Positions 1 to 8,741 of a stretch of 64,000 bases of DNA are shown in pieces. The notes below the pieces were generated by a model, which worked only from the letters and a program-made list of their open reading frames with translations, ran no database searches and was not told the origin of the DNA. The first letter of the stretch is position 1, and each line of letters starts with the position of its first letter. The translations under genes were made by a program, and so were the position numbers. Source of the DNA: Nocardia amikacinitolerans NBRC 108937 (GTDB taxonomy: Bacteria > Actinomycetota > Actinomycetes > Mycobacteriales > Mycobacteriaceae); assembly GCF_001612615.1 (NCBI RefSeq), contig NZ_BDAU01000030.1, positions 62,001 through 126,000 on the forward strand, in the 5' to 3' direction.

Positions 1-777
1 TCGCTGATGATGCAGAAGGCCTACGCCGAAGGCCTGCGGGCGATCTACCTCTACACTGCCGCACACCAGGATCCCGTTGTCGCCCAGCATGTTTCGGGTG
101 CCGACGCCGAACTCGCCGCACGCGTCAACGATCTGCTGCTGCCGGTCGTCAAGGGCGTCGGCTCCGAGCGTGCCTACCAGTACCTGACCGAATCACTACA
201 GACCTTCGGCGGCTCCGGCTTCCTCCAGGACTACCCGATCGAGCAGTACATCCGCGACGCCAAGATCGACTCGCTCTACGAGGGCACCACCGCCATCCAG
301 GCGCAGGACTTCTTCTTCCGCAAGATCGCCCGCGACCACGGCGTCGCACTCGCCCACCTCGCGGGAAAGATCAGGGAAACCGCCGACTCCGACGCGGGCA
401 ACGGCCGCCTCAAAGCCGAGAAGATCCTGCTCGCAACCGCTTTGGAGGATGTGCAGGACATGGTGGGCAGGATGACCCGCCACCTCGTGGCCGCGCAGGA
501 GAATCCCGCCGAACTGTACAAGGTCGGCCTTGGCTCGGTGCGCTTGCTGCTCGCGGTCGGCGACCTGCTGGTGGCATGGCGCCTCCTCGCCGCCGCCGAA
601 ATCGCTTACATCGCACTCGATTCCGGCGCAACAGACGCCGATCGAGCCTTCTACGAAGGCAAGATCGCCGTCGCGACGTTCTTCGCCAAAACCACGCTGC
701 CACAGCTGAGCGCCGACTGGGCCGTCCTGTCCGACATCGACGCCTCGATCATGGAACTCGACGAAGCGGCGTTCTGA
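1..777 (+). CDS. Acyl-CoA dehydrogenase, C-terminal part (FadE5-like, partial)
   Basis: This is the C-terminal part of an acyl-CoA dehydrogenase, a flavoenzyme that makes the first double bond in fatty acyl-CoA beta-oxidation. The window opens inside the gene: the frame is open from base 1, so the ATG at base 7 is internal. The stretch around residues 55-105 (TFGGSGFLQDYPIEQYIRDA, then DSLYEGTTAIQAQDFFFRK) is the family's substrate/FAD-binding helix with the usual YEGTT-IQ signature. The extra helical C-terminal domain ending in MELDEAAF fits the roughly 600-residue FadE5-type subfamily, not the 380-residue short-chain enzymes. The family call is secure; the FadE5 subtype is an inference from the tail. 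It converges on the Tat-signal gene at 996. Confidence 0.88.
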   Translation, partial: SLMMQKAYAEGLRAIYLYTAAHQDPVVAQHVSGADAELAARVNDLLLPVVKGVGSERAYQYLTESLQTFGGSGFLQDYPIEQYIRDAKIDSLYEGTTAIQAQDFFFRKIARDHGVALAHLAGKIRETADSDAGNGRLKAEKILLATALEDVQDMVGRMTRHLVAAQENPAELYKVGLGSVRLLLAVGDLLVAWRLLAAAEIAYIALDSGATDADRAFYEGKIAVATFFAKTTLPQLSADWAVLSDIDASIMELDEAAF

Positions 778-995
778 GCACCCCTCGCTTCCCGTGCCGG
801 GGGTGGTTCAGCGGCGGACAGCCGCGAATGGCGGCAAACACCGCGACCCCCGGCGGGGCGGCGCGCACCTCGCCCGGCGTACCGGCAGGGACATAGAGCA
901 CACGGCCGTGCGTCGGACCGCAGCGCCCCGCTCGGTACCGGCCATCTGGCCCCTCATCGAGCGGTGTCGTGGTTTGCCCTCGGGTCGTGCGTCGA

Positions 996-1766
996 CTATC
1001 CCGACAGGCGTCCCTGATTGAAGTCGAGATGTTCGAAGACTGCGTAATCGCCGTCGGTGCCGGGTAGCGGCGCCCCGAGCGGGCACGTACCACACGAGGG
1101 GTTCGTCTCGGCTCGGCTACCGGCGGGGTCGGCCTGCTGACCTGCGCCGGACTCAGCCGGTTTCCCGATCTGTTCAGGAGAGATGAGGCGGATCGGACGA
1201 GTCGTCTGATACAGGGACCCACCGGTGGGTGAGCCGTCGGGGTTCATGCCCTGCTCCGGGGGTGGGAACTCGGTGAGTTCGGCGGTCCATTGCGCGGGTT
1301 GGCGGGTGTGGAAGACGAACGGCCCCGGGCAGTCGCCACATTTTTCGAAGCTGACCCACATGCTCTGATACCAGGTTTCGACGAGTCGGTCGGCGCCGAC
1401 CAGCTTCAGGACGCTGTCGGGGTCGGTGTGGGTGTAGGGCAGTCGCATGGTGATCTTGCCGAACAACGGGTGGGCGGCTTCGACGGCGAACGCGAGGACC
1501 CGCAGACCCACAGAGTCCGCGTCTCGTTCGACTACCTGCACGACTCGCGAGCCGATGAAGTTCAGTGTCGGAAGGGGCTGGGGCAGGTCGACCATCAACC
1601 GGGCACCGAATGCGTTGAGGCTCAGGCTGAACGTCTGTCCGACCTCGGGCAGAAGAAGTGACTGCCGCGGTTCGGCTGCCGCGCGGCCTGCGGCGCCGAA
1701 CAATCCCGCGCCCAGCGCTGCCCCGGCGTGACCGATGAGCCCTCGGCGAGTGATCGAGTTGGCCAT
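996..1766 (-). CDS. Tat-exported protein of unknown function
   Basis: This is a 256-residue exported protein of unknown function. It starts with a clear twin-arginine signal: ITRRGLIGHAG, then a hydrophobic Ala/Gly stretch and an AAA-type cleavage region near residue 32. I chose the ATG at 1766 because longer in-frame starts would bury the signal peptide. The mature part is rich in beta-type sequence, carries a CGDC motif in the middle and a CGTC motif near the end, and ends in a Pro/Gly-rich tail. No catalytic signature is evident. Tat export suggests folding in the cytoplasm before secretion. It lies 122 bp downstream of the CocE-like lipoprotein gene on the same strand, so the two may be cotranscribed. 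Confidence 0.72.
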   Translation of the reverse strand: MANSITRRGLIGHAGAALGAGLFGAAGRAAAEPRQSLLLPEVGQTFSLSLNAFGARLMVDLPQPLPTLNFIGSRVVQVVERDADSVGLRVLAFAVEAAHPLFGKITMRLPYTHTDPDSVLKLVGADRLVETWYQSMWVSFEKCGDCPGPFVFHTRQPAQWTAELTEFPPPEQGMNPDGSPTGGSLYQTTRPIRLISPEQIGKPAESGAGQQADPAGSRAETNPSCGTCPLGAPLPGTDGDYAVFEHLDFNQGRLSG

Positions 1767-1888
1767 GCGCGAGATTGTGCTGCAAGCAGCCGCCACCAAC
1801 GCCCGATGCACCACATGCCCCCGTTCTCGGGCGCGTCTCCAGGACCACGATCAGGCGGTTGGGCGGGGTCCCGCATGCGACCGAGCGT

Positions 1889-3697
1889 TCACGACGGCGC
1901 CTTCGGTCCCGGGCCTTCGGGCACCGGGATGCCGTTGGTTCGGCACGGTTGTTGCGCTGTGCTCGCACACGACGGCAGCTGGTCGGCGTGCGGGTAGGGG
2001 GTGTAGCCGAGGACGACGCTCGATGGGCGGGCGCTGTCGAACCAGACGGTGTTGGTCGCAGGCGTGGTGTGGTTGCCGAACACCCAGTACCAGGTCGGCG
2101 CGGGCGTGTCGATGGTGATCCGGATGCTCGAGCCCGCGCGGAACACGTGCGCGAACTTGTTGATTTCGATGCGCATCGGGGTTGGTTCTCCCGGCACCAG
2201 TGGCCTCGCCGCGTCCCGGGTGAACTCACCCCATGGCCGCGACTCGGTCGAGCGGGTCTGGTCGAGGGCCCGCTGGGAGGCACGCAACCATCCCCGTTGC
2301 ACATACATTTCTTGCCCGTCGGGCCGCACCTCCGAGACGGTCACCTGGACGTCGGTGTCGGGCGCCGACGAGCTGAGCCACAGATCGGCCGATCCGCTCC
2401 CGTAGAAGCTGAGGTCTTCGGGCAGCGCACCCGTGGTGAAGGTCAGCTGGCCGTCCGGTGCCGAGGGCGGGTTCCATCCCCCGGTGCCGGGCTGGTTCAC
2501 CGCGGAAGCTGTGAACGGATAGCGGTACCGCGCGGATGCCGTTGCGAGGGTTGGCTGTTCGGCGCCGAGTCGGCCGTCCGGCTGCAGCCACATCCGCAGC
2601 GCTCGCACATCGACCGGCAGACGGTCGAACGTGGCGATCGAAGTCGGTGTGGTGCGCGGTATTTCGCCGCCGGTGTCGGTGACCTGCATTTCTTGCAGCA
2701 GCCGCACACGAGGTTCCCGCTCGAATCCGTTGTCTTCGCCCTTGACGAAGTGGGCGAGGAACCGCCTCATCACGGTATTGATCTCCGGCGAGGTCAGATC
2801 GGTGTGATGATCACCGTTGGAGCTGATCAACCACATCTTCTCCGGGTTCATCGTCTCCTCGTAATACCCGGACCGCGGCCCGACCTGCTCGTCCTGCCAC
2901 GACTGCGTGCCGAGCGCGGGCACGTCGATCCGGCTGGTGTGCAGCATCGCGCTCCTGTCCGCGTAGCTGGGACCGTAGAACGGATCGGCGAGCCATCGGG
3001 TGAGGTCGATGTCGGGCCGCTGCGCATTGGTCGTGTTCTGCGCGACGATCGCGGCGCATTCGGTGTCGCCGTCCAGCTCCTCGGCCCGCTGAGCCGCGTG
3101 CTGCCAGATAGCGGGAAACTCACTCCACCACTCGGCCGGGAACCCGATGTTCTGGATGCCGCCGGGGTATCCGACATCTCGATACGGGTCGGCGACGTTC
3201 TTGCTCGGGGTGATCGCGCGAAGCCCCGGCGGACGCTGCGCGGCTGTCCAGAGCTGGTTGTAGCCGGAGTAGGAGTAGCCGATCATCCCGACGCGGCCGT
3301 TGGACCACGGCTGCCTGGCCGCCCATTCCACCGCAGCGGCGCCGGCGGCGCCCACCACCTCGTCGAAGATGTGGTTCTCTCCCGTCGAGCAACCCGTTCC
3401 CGGCACGTTGACGCCGACGATCGCATAACCCTCGGACAACCATCCGCGTCCGACGTCGGGGTCGGATCCCGCGCTGTAGCCGTCGTATTCGACAAGAACC
3501 GGATGCGGTCCGTCCCCGGCGGGAAGCAACACCGAGTATCTGATGCGATTGCCGTCGGATAGCGGCAGATATCCCCACAGGCGCGAAGGATCTCCCGCGG
3601 CGTTCGAATCCCGCTCAGCCGAAACACATCCCGCACAGACGACCGCGACGACCGCGAGTGCCGCCGCCCGCCACCCGCAACTGCCGGTCCTCACCAT
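1889..3697 (-). CDS. CocE/NonD-family alpha/beta hydrolase, predicted lipoprotein
   Basis: This is a 602-residue hydrolase of the X-Pro dipeptidyl-peptidase S15/CocE family, which cleaves esters or acyl-dipeptides. The N-terminus is a lipoprotein signal (hydrophobic core, then CAGC with Cys24 as the lipidation site), which places the enzyme on the outer face of the membrane. The nucleophile motif is GYSYSG near residue 140, followed by the cap and the beta-jelly-roll C-terminal domain expected of the family. The ATG at 3697 is preferred over one 27 bases upstream because a GGAGA ribosome site lies just before it. It is divergent from the TetR gene at 4047 across about 350 bp. The substrate cannot be told from the sequence. 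Confidence 0.85.
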   Translation of the reverse strand: MVRTGSCGWRAAALAVVAVVCAGCVSAERDSNAAGDPSRLWGYLPLSDGNRIRYSVLLPAGDGPHPVLVEYDGYSAGSDPDVGRGWLSEGYAIVGVNVPGTGCSTGENHIFDEVVGAAGAAAVEWAARQPWSNGRVGMIGYSYSGYNQLWTAAQRPPGLRAITPSKNVADPYRDVGYPGGIQNIGFPAEWWSEFPAIWQHAAQRAEELDGDTECAAIVAQNTTNAQRPDIDLTRWLADPFYGPSYADRSAMLHTSRIDVPALGTQSWQDEQVGPRSGYYEETMNPEKMWLISSNGDHHTDLTSPEINTVMRRFLAHFVKGEDNGFEREPRVRLLQEMQVTDTGGEIPRTTPTSIATFDRLPVDVRALRMWLQPDGRLGAEQPTLATASARYRYPFTASAVNQPGTGGWNPPSAPDGQLTFTTGALPEDLSFYGSGSADLWLSSSAPDTDVQVTVSEVRPDGQEMYVQRGWLRASQRALDQTRSTESRPWGEFTRDAARPLVPGEPTPMRIEINKFAHVFRAGSSIRITIDTPAPTWYWVFGNHTTPATNTVWFDSARPSSVVLGYTPYPHADQLPSCASTAQQPCRTNGIPVPEGPGPKAPS

Positions 3698-4025
3698 GAC
3701 TGTCTCCACTCTGCTCGCGATCACAACCTCGGTGGGCCGCCGAACGCTTTGTCTTCCTGAGCCTTTCGCGCCGATGCTGCCAGGGCGACCCTACGACCTC
3801 GACGGCCATCCGGTCGTCCGACGAACGGATGACGATCGATCACCCCCGCTGCGGAGGCCAACCCTGAGCCGACCCTGATGGACCACCGCGAACGCATCGG
3901 CGATCGCATCGCTCCAGGTTTGCGCCATCGGAAGCGTCACGACCGTCGACTGCGCCCGCAGTGACACCTCACCGGACCGCGCACCGACGGCGCGCACCCT
4001 GCGAGCGCCACTTGACAAGTTTTAC
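3698..4025. other. Divergent intergenic region, no gene seen
   Basis: About 330 bp separate the CocE-like lipoprotein gene from the TetR gene. I see no convincing coding frame. The right end holds a good -35 hexamer (TTGACA, 4012-4017) for the TetR promoter. The left end holds the GGAGA ribosome site of the lipoprotein gene. Nothing else stands out. Confidence 0.5.
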
Positions 4026-4043
4026 ATACATGCTTACATGTAT
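4012..4043 (+). promoter_or_regulatory. Promoter and TetR operator (perfect inverted repeat)
   Basis: TTGACA at 4012-4017 is followed by a perfect palindrome at 4026-4043, ATACATG-CTTA-CATGTAT. A weak -10 (TTACAT or TACATG, about 4034-4040) lies inside the palindrome. Transcription would then begin about where the ATG at 4047 lies, so the regulator mRNA may be leaderless and self-repressed by binding over the -10. The palindrome is seen directly; TetR binding is inferred from position. Confidence 0.75.
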
Positions 4044-4046
4044 CCC

Positions 4047-4649
4047 ATGAAGCGGTCGGTTGACGAGGCCCGTGCGACTCGGGCGAACATCCTCGCGGCG
4101 GGTTTGGCGTCGTTTGCTGAAATCGGTTGGGAAAAAACGACATTCGTCGGTGTCGGTGCGCGAGCCGGGGTTACGCGCGGCGCAGTGCATCACCACTTTC
4201 CCGACAAGCTGGGACTGCTGACGGCAGCGCTGGACGAGGGATGGACCGATGCCGTGGCCCCGCTGCTGGCGGCGTTGGCCGAACCCGGCACACCGGGGCC
4301 GGAGCGGTTGGTCGCGTTCGTGTCGGGTTACGGGCGGTCGCTGACCGGCGATGAGCGGTTCCGCAGGCTCGCGATCGTGTCCACCATCGTCGCCCCGCAA
4401 GCGCTGGCGCTCGAGCCGGGCATCACCGCCAAGCAGCGCGCCATGTCGGCGTGGGAGGACGGGATCCGCGCGGCCTTGACCGACACGCGCTGTCGTCCGG
4501 GGGTCACCGTCGAGGTCGCCGTGCTGGTGATCATCACGCTCGTCCACGGCCTGACGATGACCGCCGCGACCCAGCCGGAACTGCTGCCCGCCGACGCCGA
4601 AGGCGCCCGCGCGCTGGCGTTGGCCTGCGTGCACGGCCTGGTGGCCTGA
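4047..4649 (+). CDS. TetR-family repressor of the adjacent MFS efflux gene
   Basis: This is a 200-residue TetR-type DNA-binding repressor. The N-terminal helix-turn-helix covers about residues 8-55, with the recognition segment RAGVTRGAVHHHFPDK; the C-terminal part is the helical ligand-binding and dimerisation domain. I place the start at ATG 4047 and not at the ATG at 4038, because the latter lies inside the operator palindrome. The gene sits 88 bp upstream of an MFS exporter on the same strand. This is the classic arrangement in which the repressor releases DNA when it binds an exported compound. The ligand is unknown. Confidence 0.88.
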   Translation: MKRSVDEARATRANILAAGLASFAEIGWEKTTFVGVGARAGVTRGAVHHHFPDKLGLLTAALDEGWTDAVAPLLAALAEPGTPGPERLVAFVSGYGRSLTGDERFRRLAIVSTIVAPQALALEPGITAKQRAMSAWEDGIRAALTDTRCRPGVTVEVAVLVIITLVHGLTMTAATQPELLPADAEGARALALACVHGLVA

Positions 4650-4737
4650 ACCGACCGCGCGCATCTCCTCGACCGGCCGCACACGCGCGCCGGTATCCAG
4701 CGACCGTCTCGGTCGTATTTCCAGAAAGGCAACGTTC

Positions 4738-5988
4738 GTGTCCGCTCCTACGAGCGCCAAATCATCGACCGCGGCAGTGGTCGTCGCATGCGTGGCGCTG
4801 TTCACCGACATGTTCATCTACGGCCTGGCGATCCCGGTATTGCCGCTGCTCCCGGCGACCGTGGACGCGGGTCCCGCGGCGACCGGGCTGCTGTTCGCCA
4901 GCTACGCGGCCGCGATGCTGGCGGCCACGCCGGTAGCAGGCGCCCTTGTCGATCGCCGCGGTCCGCGCACCTCGCTGCTGCTCGGCTTGTTCGGGTTGGC
5001 CGCCGCCACAGTGCTTTTCGCGGTCGGCGCGCCGTTCTGGCTGCTGCTGGTCGGCCGCAGCCTGCAGGGCTTCGCGGCGGGCATGGCCTGGGTGGCGAGC
5101 CTGTCGTTGATCGCGGCGACCGTGCCCTTCACCAAACGCGGACCGACGATGGGCGCGGCGATGAGCATGATCAGCGTCGGCATTTTGCTCGGGCCCCCGG
5201 TCGGCGGGCTGCTTGTCGAGCACTTCGGCACCGTGGTTCCGTTCCTGCTCGCCGCCGCGCTCGCGGTCCTCGACGGCATCGCGCGCGTGGTGTTCGTCCG
5301 CGTCGACCACCACGCCACCGACGACCCCACCGGGCCGGTCGCCGTCCTACGGGTTCCCGGGACCGGCCCTGTCGTGGTGGTCGTGCTGCTGAGCGCGGCG
5401 ATGATCGCCGCGATCGAACCCGTTCTGCCGCTGCATCTTTCCCGCGCCTTCGACACCTCCGCGCTCGGCATCGGCTTGCTGTTCGGCCTCACCGTCGTCG
5501 TCGGCGCTGTCCTCAACCCGATCGTCGGCGCGTTGATCGGCAAGGTCGACGCACGCGTCCTCGTCGGCATCGGAATCCTCACCGCCACCGCGGGTTTGGT
5601 GGTGCTCGGTCGCAGCGACCGGCTGTGGCTGGTGATCGTCGCGATGGTCCTGCTCGGCGCGGCCGTCGCGTTCCTGTCCGCGCCCGCCACCACGTTGATC
5701 GGATTCCAGGGACAGCACACCGACCCGCCCGCACTCGGCGGCGCCTACACCCTGTTCAACCTCGCCTACGGCACCGGTCTGATGGCCGGTCCCGCGCTCG
5801 CGGGCGCATTGACCGACGCCTTCGATCTGCGTGTCGCGCTGTTGATCCTCGGCGCCGCCCTGTTGGCCACCGGGCTGACCGTCGCGGCGCGGCTACCCGA
5901 CGGGCTCTCAGTATCCGGCGTCGCGGCGGCGGAATCCGGCGAACCCCGCCGCGAGAACAGCCGCGGCGGTAGCCGTGAGCACCAGTAG
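4738..5988 (+). CDS. MFS drug/metabolite exporter
   Basis: This is a 416-residue major facilitator superfamily transporter with about twelve membrane segments, likely a proton-driven exporter of drugs or metabolites. The loop after helix 2 carries the MFS motif A (GALVDRRGPRTS, about residues 62-73). The segment QGFAAGMAWVASLSLIAA is typical of the DHA1 exporters. It starts with GTG at 4738, preceded by AGAAAGG. It lies directly behind its probable TetR regulator. Its last 27 codons, an Arg/Gly/Ser-rich hydrophilic tail, overlap the 3' end of the convergent ABC permease by 81 bp. Confidence 0.88.
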   Translation: MSAPTSAKSSTAAVVVACVALFTDMFIYGLAIPVLPLLPATVDAGPAATGLLFASYAAAMLAATPVAGALVDRRGPRTSLLLGLFGLAAATVLFAVGAPFWLLLVGRSLQGFAAGMAWVASLSLIAATVPFTKRGPTMGAAMSMISVGILLGPPVGGLLVEHFGTVVPFLLAAALAVLDGIARVVFVRVDHHATDDPTGPVAVLRVPGTGPVVVVVLLSAAMIAAIEPVLPLHLSRAFDTSALGIGLLFGLTVVVGAVLNPIVGALIGKVDARVLVGIGILTATAGLVVLGRSDRLWLVIVAMVLLGAAVAFLSAPATTLIGFQGQHTDPPALGGAYTLFNLAYGTGLMAGPALAGALTDAFDLRVALLILGAALLATGLTVAARLPDGLSVSGVAAAESGEPRRENSRGGSREHQ

Positions 5989-7527
5989 TGGTGCGGCGGT
6001 GAGGGTTTGCAGCGGTACTTGCGGTATGTGCGTGAAAGGCGAAGCGTCGTCGAACCAGTCGGGAAAGTCGAAGGCCGTCGTGAAGAGCACGGCCACCACG
6101 CAGTAGGCGAACACCGCCCACGACACCGAACCGGCGGCATGGGGGACCCAGCCGCACGCCAGCGCGGCGACCGCGATGACCGCCCACACCGCGGGCAGGT
6201 ACGCCAGCGCCGCACCGGTGACCCGCGGGAGCTGGCCCGCGTCGGCGACCGTCAACCCATAGGCCAGCCCCATGCCGAAACCGCCTGCGCCCAAGACGAT
6301 CACACCGCCGACGAGGGCCACCGAGAGGTGGCCGGCCAGCCAGGCGTAGCGGCTGACGGGCGCGGCCAGGATCGGTTCGGCTCGGCCCGCGGTCTCCTCG
6401 CCCCTCGACCGCAGCACACTGGCGATACCGAACGCGGCGCTGAGTACGGCGACTACCGAAATCGTCAGCGCCAGATACGAATCCACCGCACGCGCCGCGC
6501 CACCGGGAAGGTAGGCGGCGATCTCGGGGTTGTCGGTCAGATAGTCCTCGATGCTGTCGGCGAACGAGCCGTACGCCGCGCCGAGCCCGAACACACCCAC
6601 CACCCACCCCGCCAGGGAACCGCGCTGCAATCGCCACGCCAGGCCCAGCGGCGAGCGCAGTGCCCAGGACGCGGTGGGCCGACCCGTTCGGTACCGAAGC
6701 AGTCCCGCCCCGAAGTCACGTCGATCGAGCAGCGCGAATGCCACGGCGGTCAGTGCGAGGGTCGCGACGGCGAACAGCAGCACCGTCCACCACCGGTCAC
6801 CCGTGTACGGATAGCTGCGCTGACCCCACCCGATGGGGGAAGCCCAGGACAGTGCACCATTGCCCACATCGCCGACAGCGCGCGCCACATAGGCGGCGGC
6901 CAGCGCGAGCCCGACCGCCCCGTAGACACTGCGGGGATTCTCGAACACCTGCGCGGCGAGGGCGGTGACGGCGGCGAAGGTGAGACCTACTCCCGCCGTG
7001 ACGATTCCGAGCAGCACGGAACTGCCCACCGGCAGCCCGGTACCCACCGCGGCGGCGAACACGACCAGCGCCACGGCGACATCGGCGAGCCCCGCCAACA
7101 CGAGCGCCGCAACGGCGGGTGCCCGGCGTCCCACCCGCGCCGAACGGAGCAGTTCCGCGCGACCGGTTTCCTCGTCCGAACGGGTATGCCTGCCGACAAG
7201 CAGCATGTTCAGCAACGCGACCACGATCGCGAGATAGGCGAAGATCTCGAAGACGATCTCCCCGCCGATGGTGTCCAGCAGCCGGGTCGGCCCGCCCATG
7301 GCGACGGCGGCGGCGCTGGCGCTCACCGTCTCGCGGAGCTGGGCGAGCTTCTGGGGTGTGTCGTAGAAGCGCTGGCTGGCGAGAGACTGGAAGACCAGCA
7401 GCGCGCCTGCGCCGAGCAACCAGCACGGCAGCCAGAATCGTTCGCGCCACAGCGCGAACCGCAGCAGAGTCCCGGCCCCGGATATGGTCTCGCCGAACGG
7501 TGCGGACGGAATCGAGGTGGTGGTCAC
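5908..7527 (-). CDS. ABC-2 type exporter permease (polyketide/antibiotic exporter family)
   Basis: This is a 539-residue integral membrane protein with about twelve hydrophobic segments in two similar halves. It matches the large permeases that work with a single ATPase in the TipC-like antibiotic exporters of actinomycetes. The first half starts with LLRFALWRERFWLPCWLLG and the second repeats the pattern after residue 280 (GLAWRLQRGSLAGWVVGVFG). Its start codon overlaps the stop of the ATPase gene by 4 bases (ATGA), so the two are translationally coupled and surely form one transporter. The 3' end overlaps the convergent MFS gene by 81 bp. The substrate is unknown. Confidence 0.87.
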   Translation of the reverse strand: MTTTSIPSAPFGETISGAGTLLRFALWRERFWLPCWLLGAGALLVFQSLASQRFYDTPQKLAQLRETVSASAAAVAMGGPTRLLDTIGGEIVFEIFAYLAIVVALLNMLLVGRHTRSDEETGRAELLRSARVGRRAPAVAALVLAGLADVAVALVVFAAAVGTGLPVGSSVLLGIVTAGVGLTFAAVTALAAQVFENPRSVYGAVGLALAAAYVARAVGDVGNGALSWASPIGWGQRSYPYTGDRWWTVLLFAVATLALTAVAFALLDRRDFGAGLLRYRTGRPTASWALRSPLGLAWRLQRGSLAGWVVGVFGLGAAYGSFADSIEDYLTDNPEIAAYLPGGAARAVDSYLALTISVVAVLSAAFGIASVLRSRGEETAGRAEPILAAPVSRYAWLAGHLSVALVGGVIVLGAGGFGMGLAYGLTVADAGQLPRVTGAALAYLPAVWAVIAVAALACGWVPHAAGSVSWAVFAYCVVAVLFTTAFDFPDWFDDASPFTHIPQVPLQTLTAAPLLVLTATAAAVLAAGFAGFRRRDAGY

Positions 7528-8438
7528 GGCCTCTCCTCCCCCGCCGGTGCCGCGGTGTCCGTGTAGTGGCGCAGGAAGATGTCTTCCAGCGTCGGCGGTG
7601 TGCTGGTGAGGCTGCGCACGCCGAGGTCGGCGAGCACGCGCATGACGGTGTCCAGGTGCGCGGTGTCGACGTCGAACCTGACCCGCGTACCGTCACCGAC
7701 GAGGTCGTGCACTCCGGCCATCGCATGCAGATCCTTTGCGGGCCGGACGGTTTCGACGCTGATCGTGGTGCGGGTCAGATGCCGCAACTCCGACAGTGTG
7801 CCGCTTTCGACGGTGCGTCCGCGCCGGATGATGCTCACCCGATCGCACAACGCCTCCACCTCGGCGAGGATGTGGCTCGACAGCAGCACGGTCCGGCCCT
7901 CGTTCCTGGCTTCGGTGATACAGCGCCGGAATTCGGCCTCCTTGAGCGGGTCGAGGCCTGCGGTCGGCTCGTCGAGCAGCAGCAGCTCCGCGTCCGAAGC
8001 CAGTGCCGCGATCAGCGCGACCTTCTGCCGGTTGCCCTTGGAGTACGCGCGCGCCTTCTGCCGGGGGTCGAGGTCGAACCTTTCCAACAGCTCGTCACAT
8101 CGGCGCCGGTCGATGCCGCCGCGCAAGCGCCCCATCAGGTCGATGACCTCACCACCGGTGATCCCCGGCCACAGGATCACTTCGCCGGGCACGTAGGCCA
8201 GCCGTGCGTGCAGCGCGACCGCGTCCGACCACGGATCACCGCCGAGCATGCGCACCGTCCCGGAATCCGCGCGCAGCAAGCCAAGCAGGATCCGGATCGC
8301 GGTCGTCTTGCCCGAACCGTTCGGGCCCAGGAATCCGTGGATCTCACCGGTGCGCACGCTCAAATCCAGACCGTCGAGCGCTGTCGCCGCACCGAAGGAT
8401 TTCCGCAGCCCTGCGATCGTTATCGCGGCACTGGTCAT
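7524..8438 (-). CDS. ABC transporter ATP-binding subunit
   Basis: This is a 304-residue ATPase subunit that powers the permease encoded directly downstream. Walker A is GPNGSGKT (residues 38-45), the signature is YSKGNRQKV, a variant of LSGGQ, and Walker B is LLLLDEPTAGLD. The last 80 residues are the accessory domain usual for multidrug and antibiotic exporters of the DrrA/CcmA type. I chose ATG 8438 because it gives the family start MTSAAITIAGLRKSFG and has a GAGAAAG site upstream; longer frames only add Arg-rich translation of intergenic DNA. The stop overlaps the permease start. Confidence 0.92.
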   Translation of the reverse strand: MTSAAITIAGLRKSFGAATALDGLDLSVRTGEIHGFLGPNGSGKTTAIRILLGLLRADSGTVRMLGGDPWSDAVALHARLAYVPGEVILWPGITGGEVIDLMGRLRGGIDRRRCDELLERFDLDPRQKARAYSKGNRQKVALIAALASDAELLLLDEPTAGLDPLKEAEFRRCITEARNEGRTVLLSSHILAEVEALCDRVSIIRRGRTVESGTLSELRHLTRTTISVETVRPAKDLHAMAGVHDLVGDGTRVRFDVDTAHLDTVMRVLADLGVRSLTSTPPTLEDIFLRHYTDTAAPAGEERP

Positions 8439-8590
8439 ATCGACATCTTTCTCGGTCGCGCCCCCGCCGGGTAGTCCGACTCGCGGATCCACCGAATCGT
8501 GGCGGGCCTTCGGGCTTGCTGACCTTGGTCGGGGTTCTCGAGGACCAACGGCTCTGCTGGCGGGTTCGCTCGTCGGGCACGGTGATCTCG

Positions 8591-8619
8591 GGGCCGCGGC
8601 ACCTGCCGAGCCGCGGCCC
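8591..8619 (-). terminator. Strong GC hairpin downstream of the GyrI-DUF302 gene
   Basis: A perfect 10-bp inverted repeat, GGGCCGCGGC / GCCGCGGCCC, with a 9-base loop lies about 120 bp past the stop of the gene at 8742. It also lies upstream of the ABC operon. It has no T-tract, which is common for actinomycete terminators. It could also be an mRNA stability element. Confidence 0.4.
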
Positions 8620-8741
8620 GTCCGAACCGCAAACCCCTGCGTGACCACGGGGTACGACCAAGTTCGTCGCCGACGGCGGGCACGGGCTGGGCCGCGATGC
8701 CGGGACCAGCAGAACCACACGTACTGCGCCGCGCCGTCGGC

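Noticed and set aside
778..995. A 6-bp stem with a 15-base loop after the acyl-CoA dehydrogenase gene (779-805)
   Set aside because: The loop is long, the stem is short and no T-tract follows. Such stems are expected by chance at this GC content.
6007..7566. A 519-codon plus-strand frame opposite the ABC permease
   Set aside because: The permease has twelve hydrophobic segments and is coupled to its ATPase. The plus-strand text is Arg/Gln/His-rich and has no homology.
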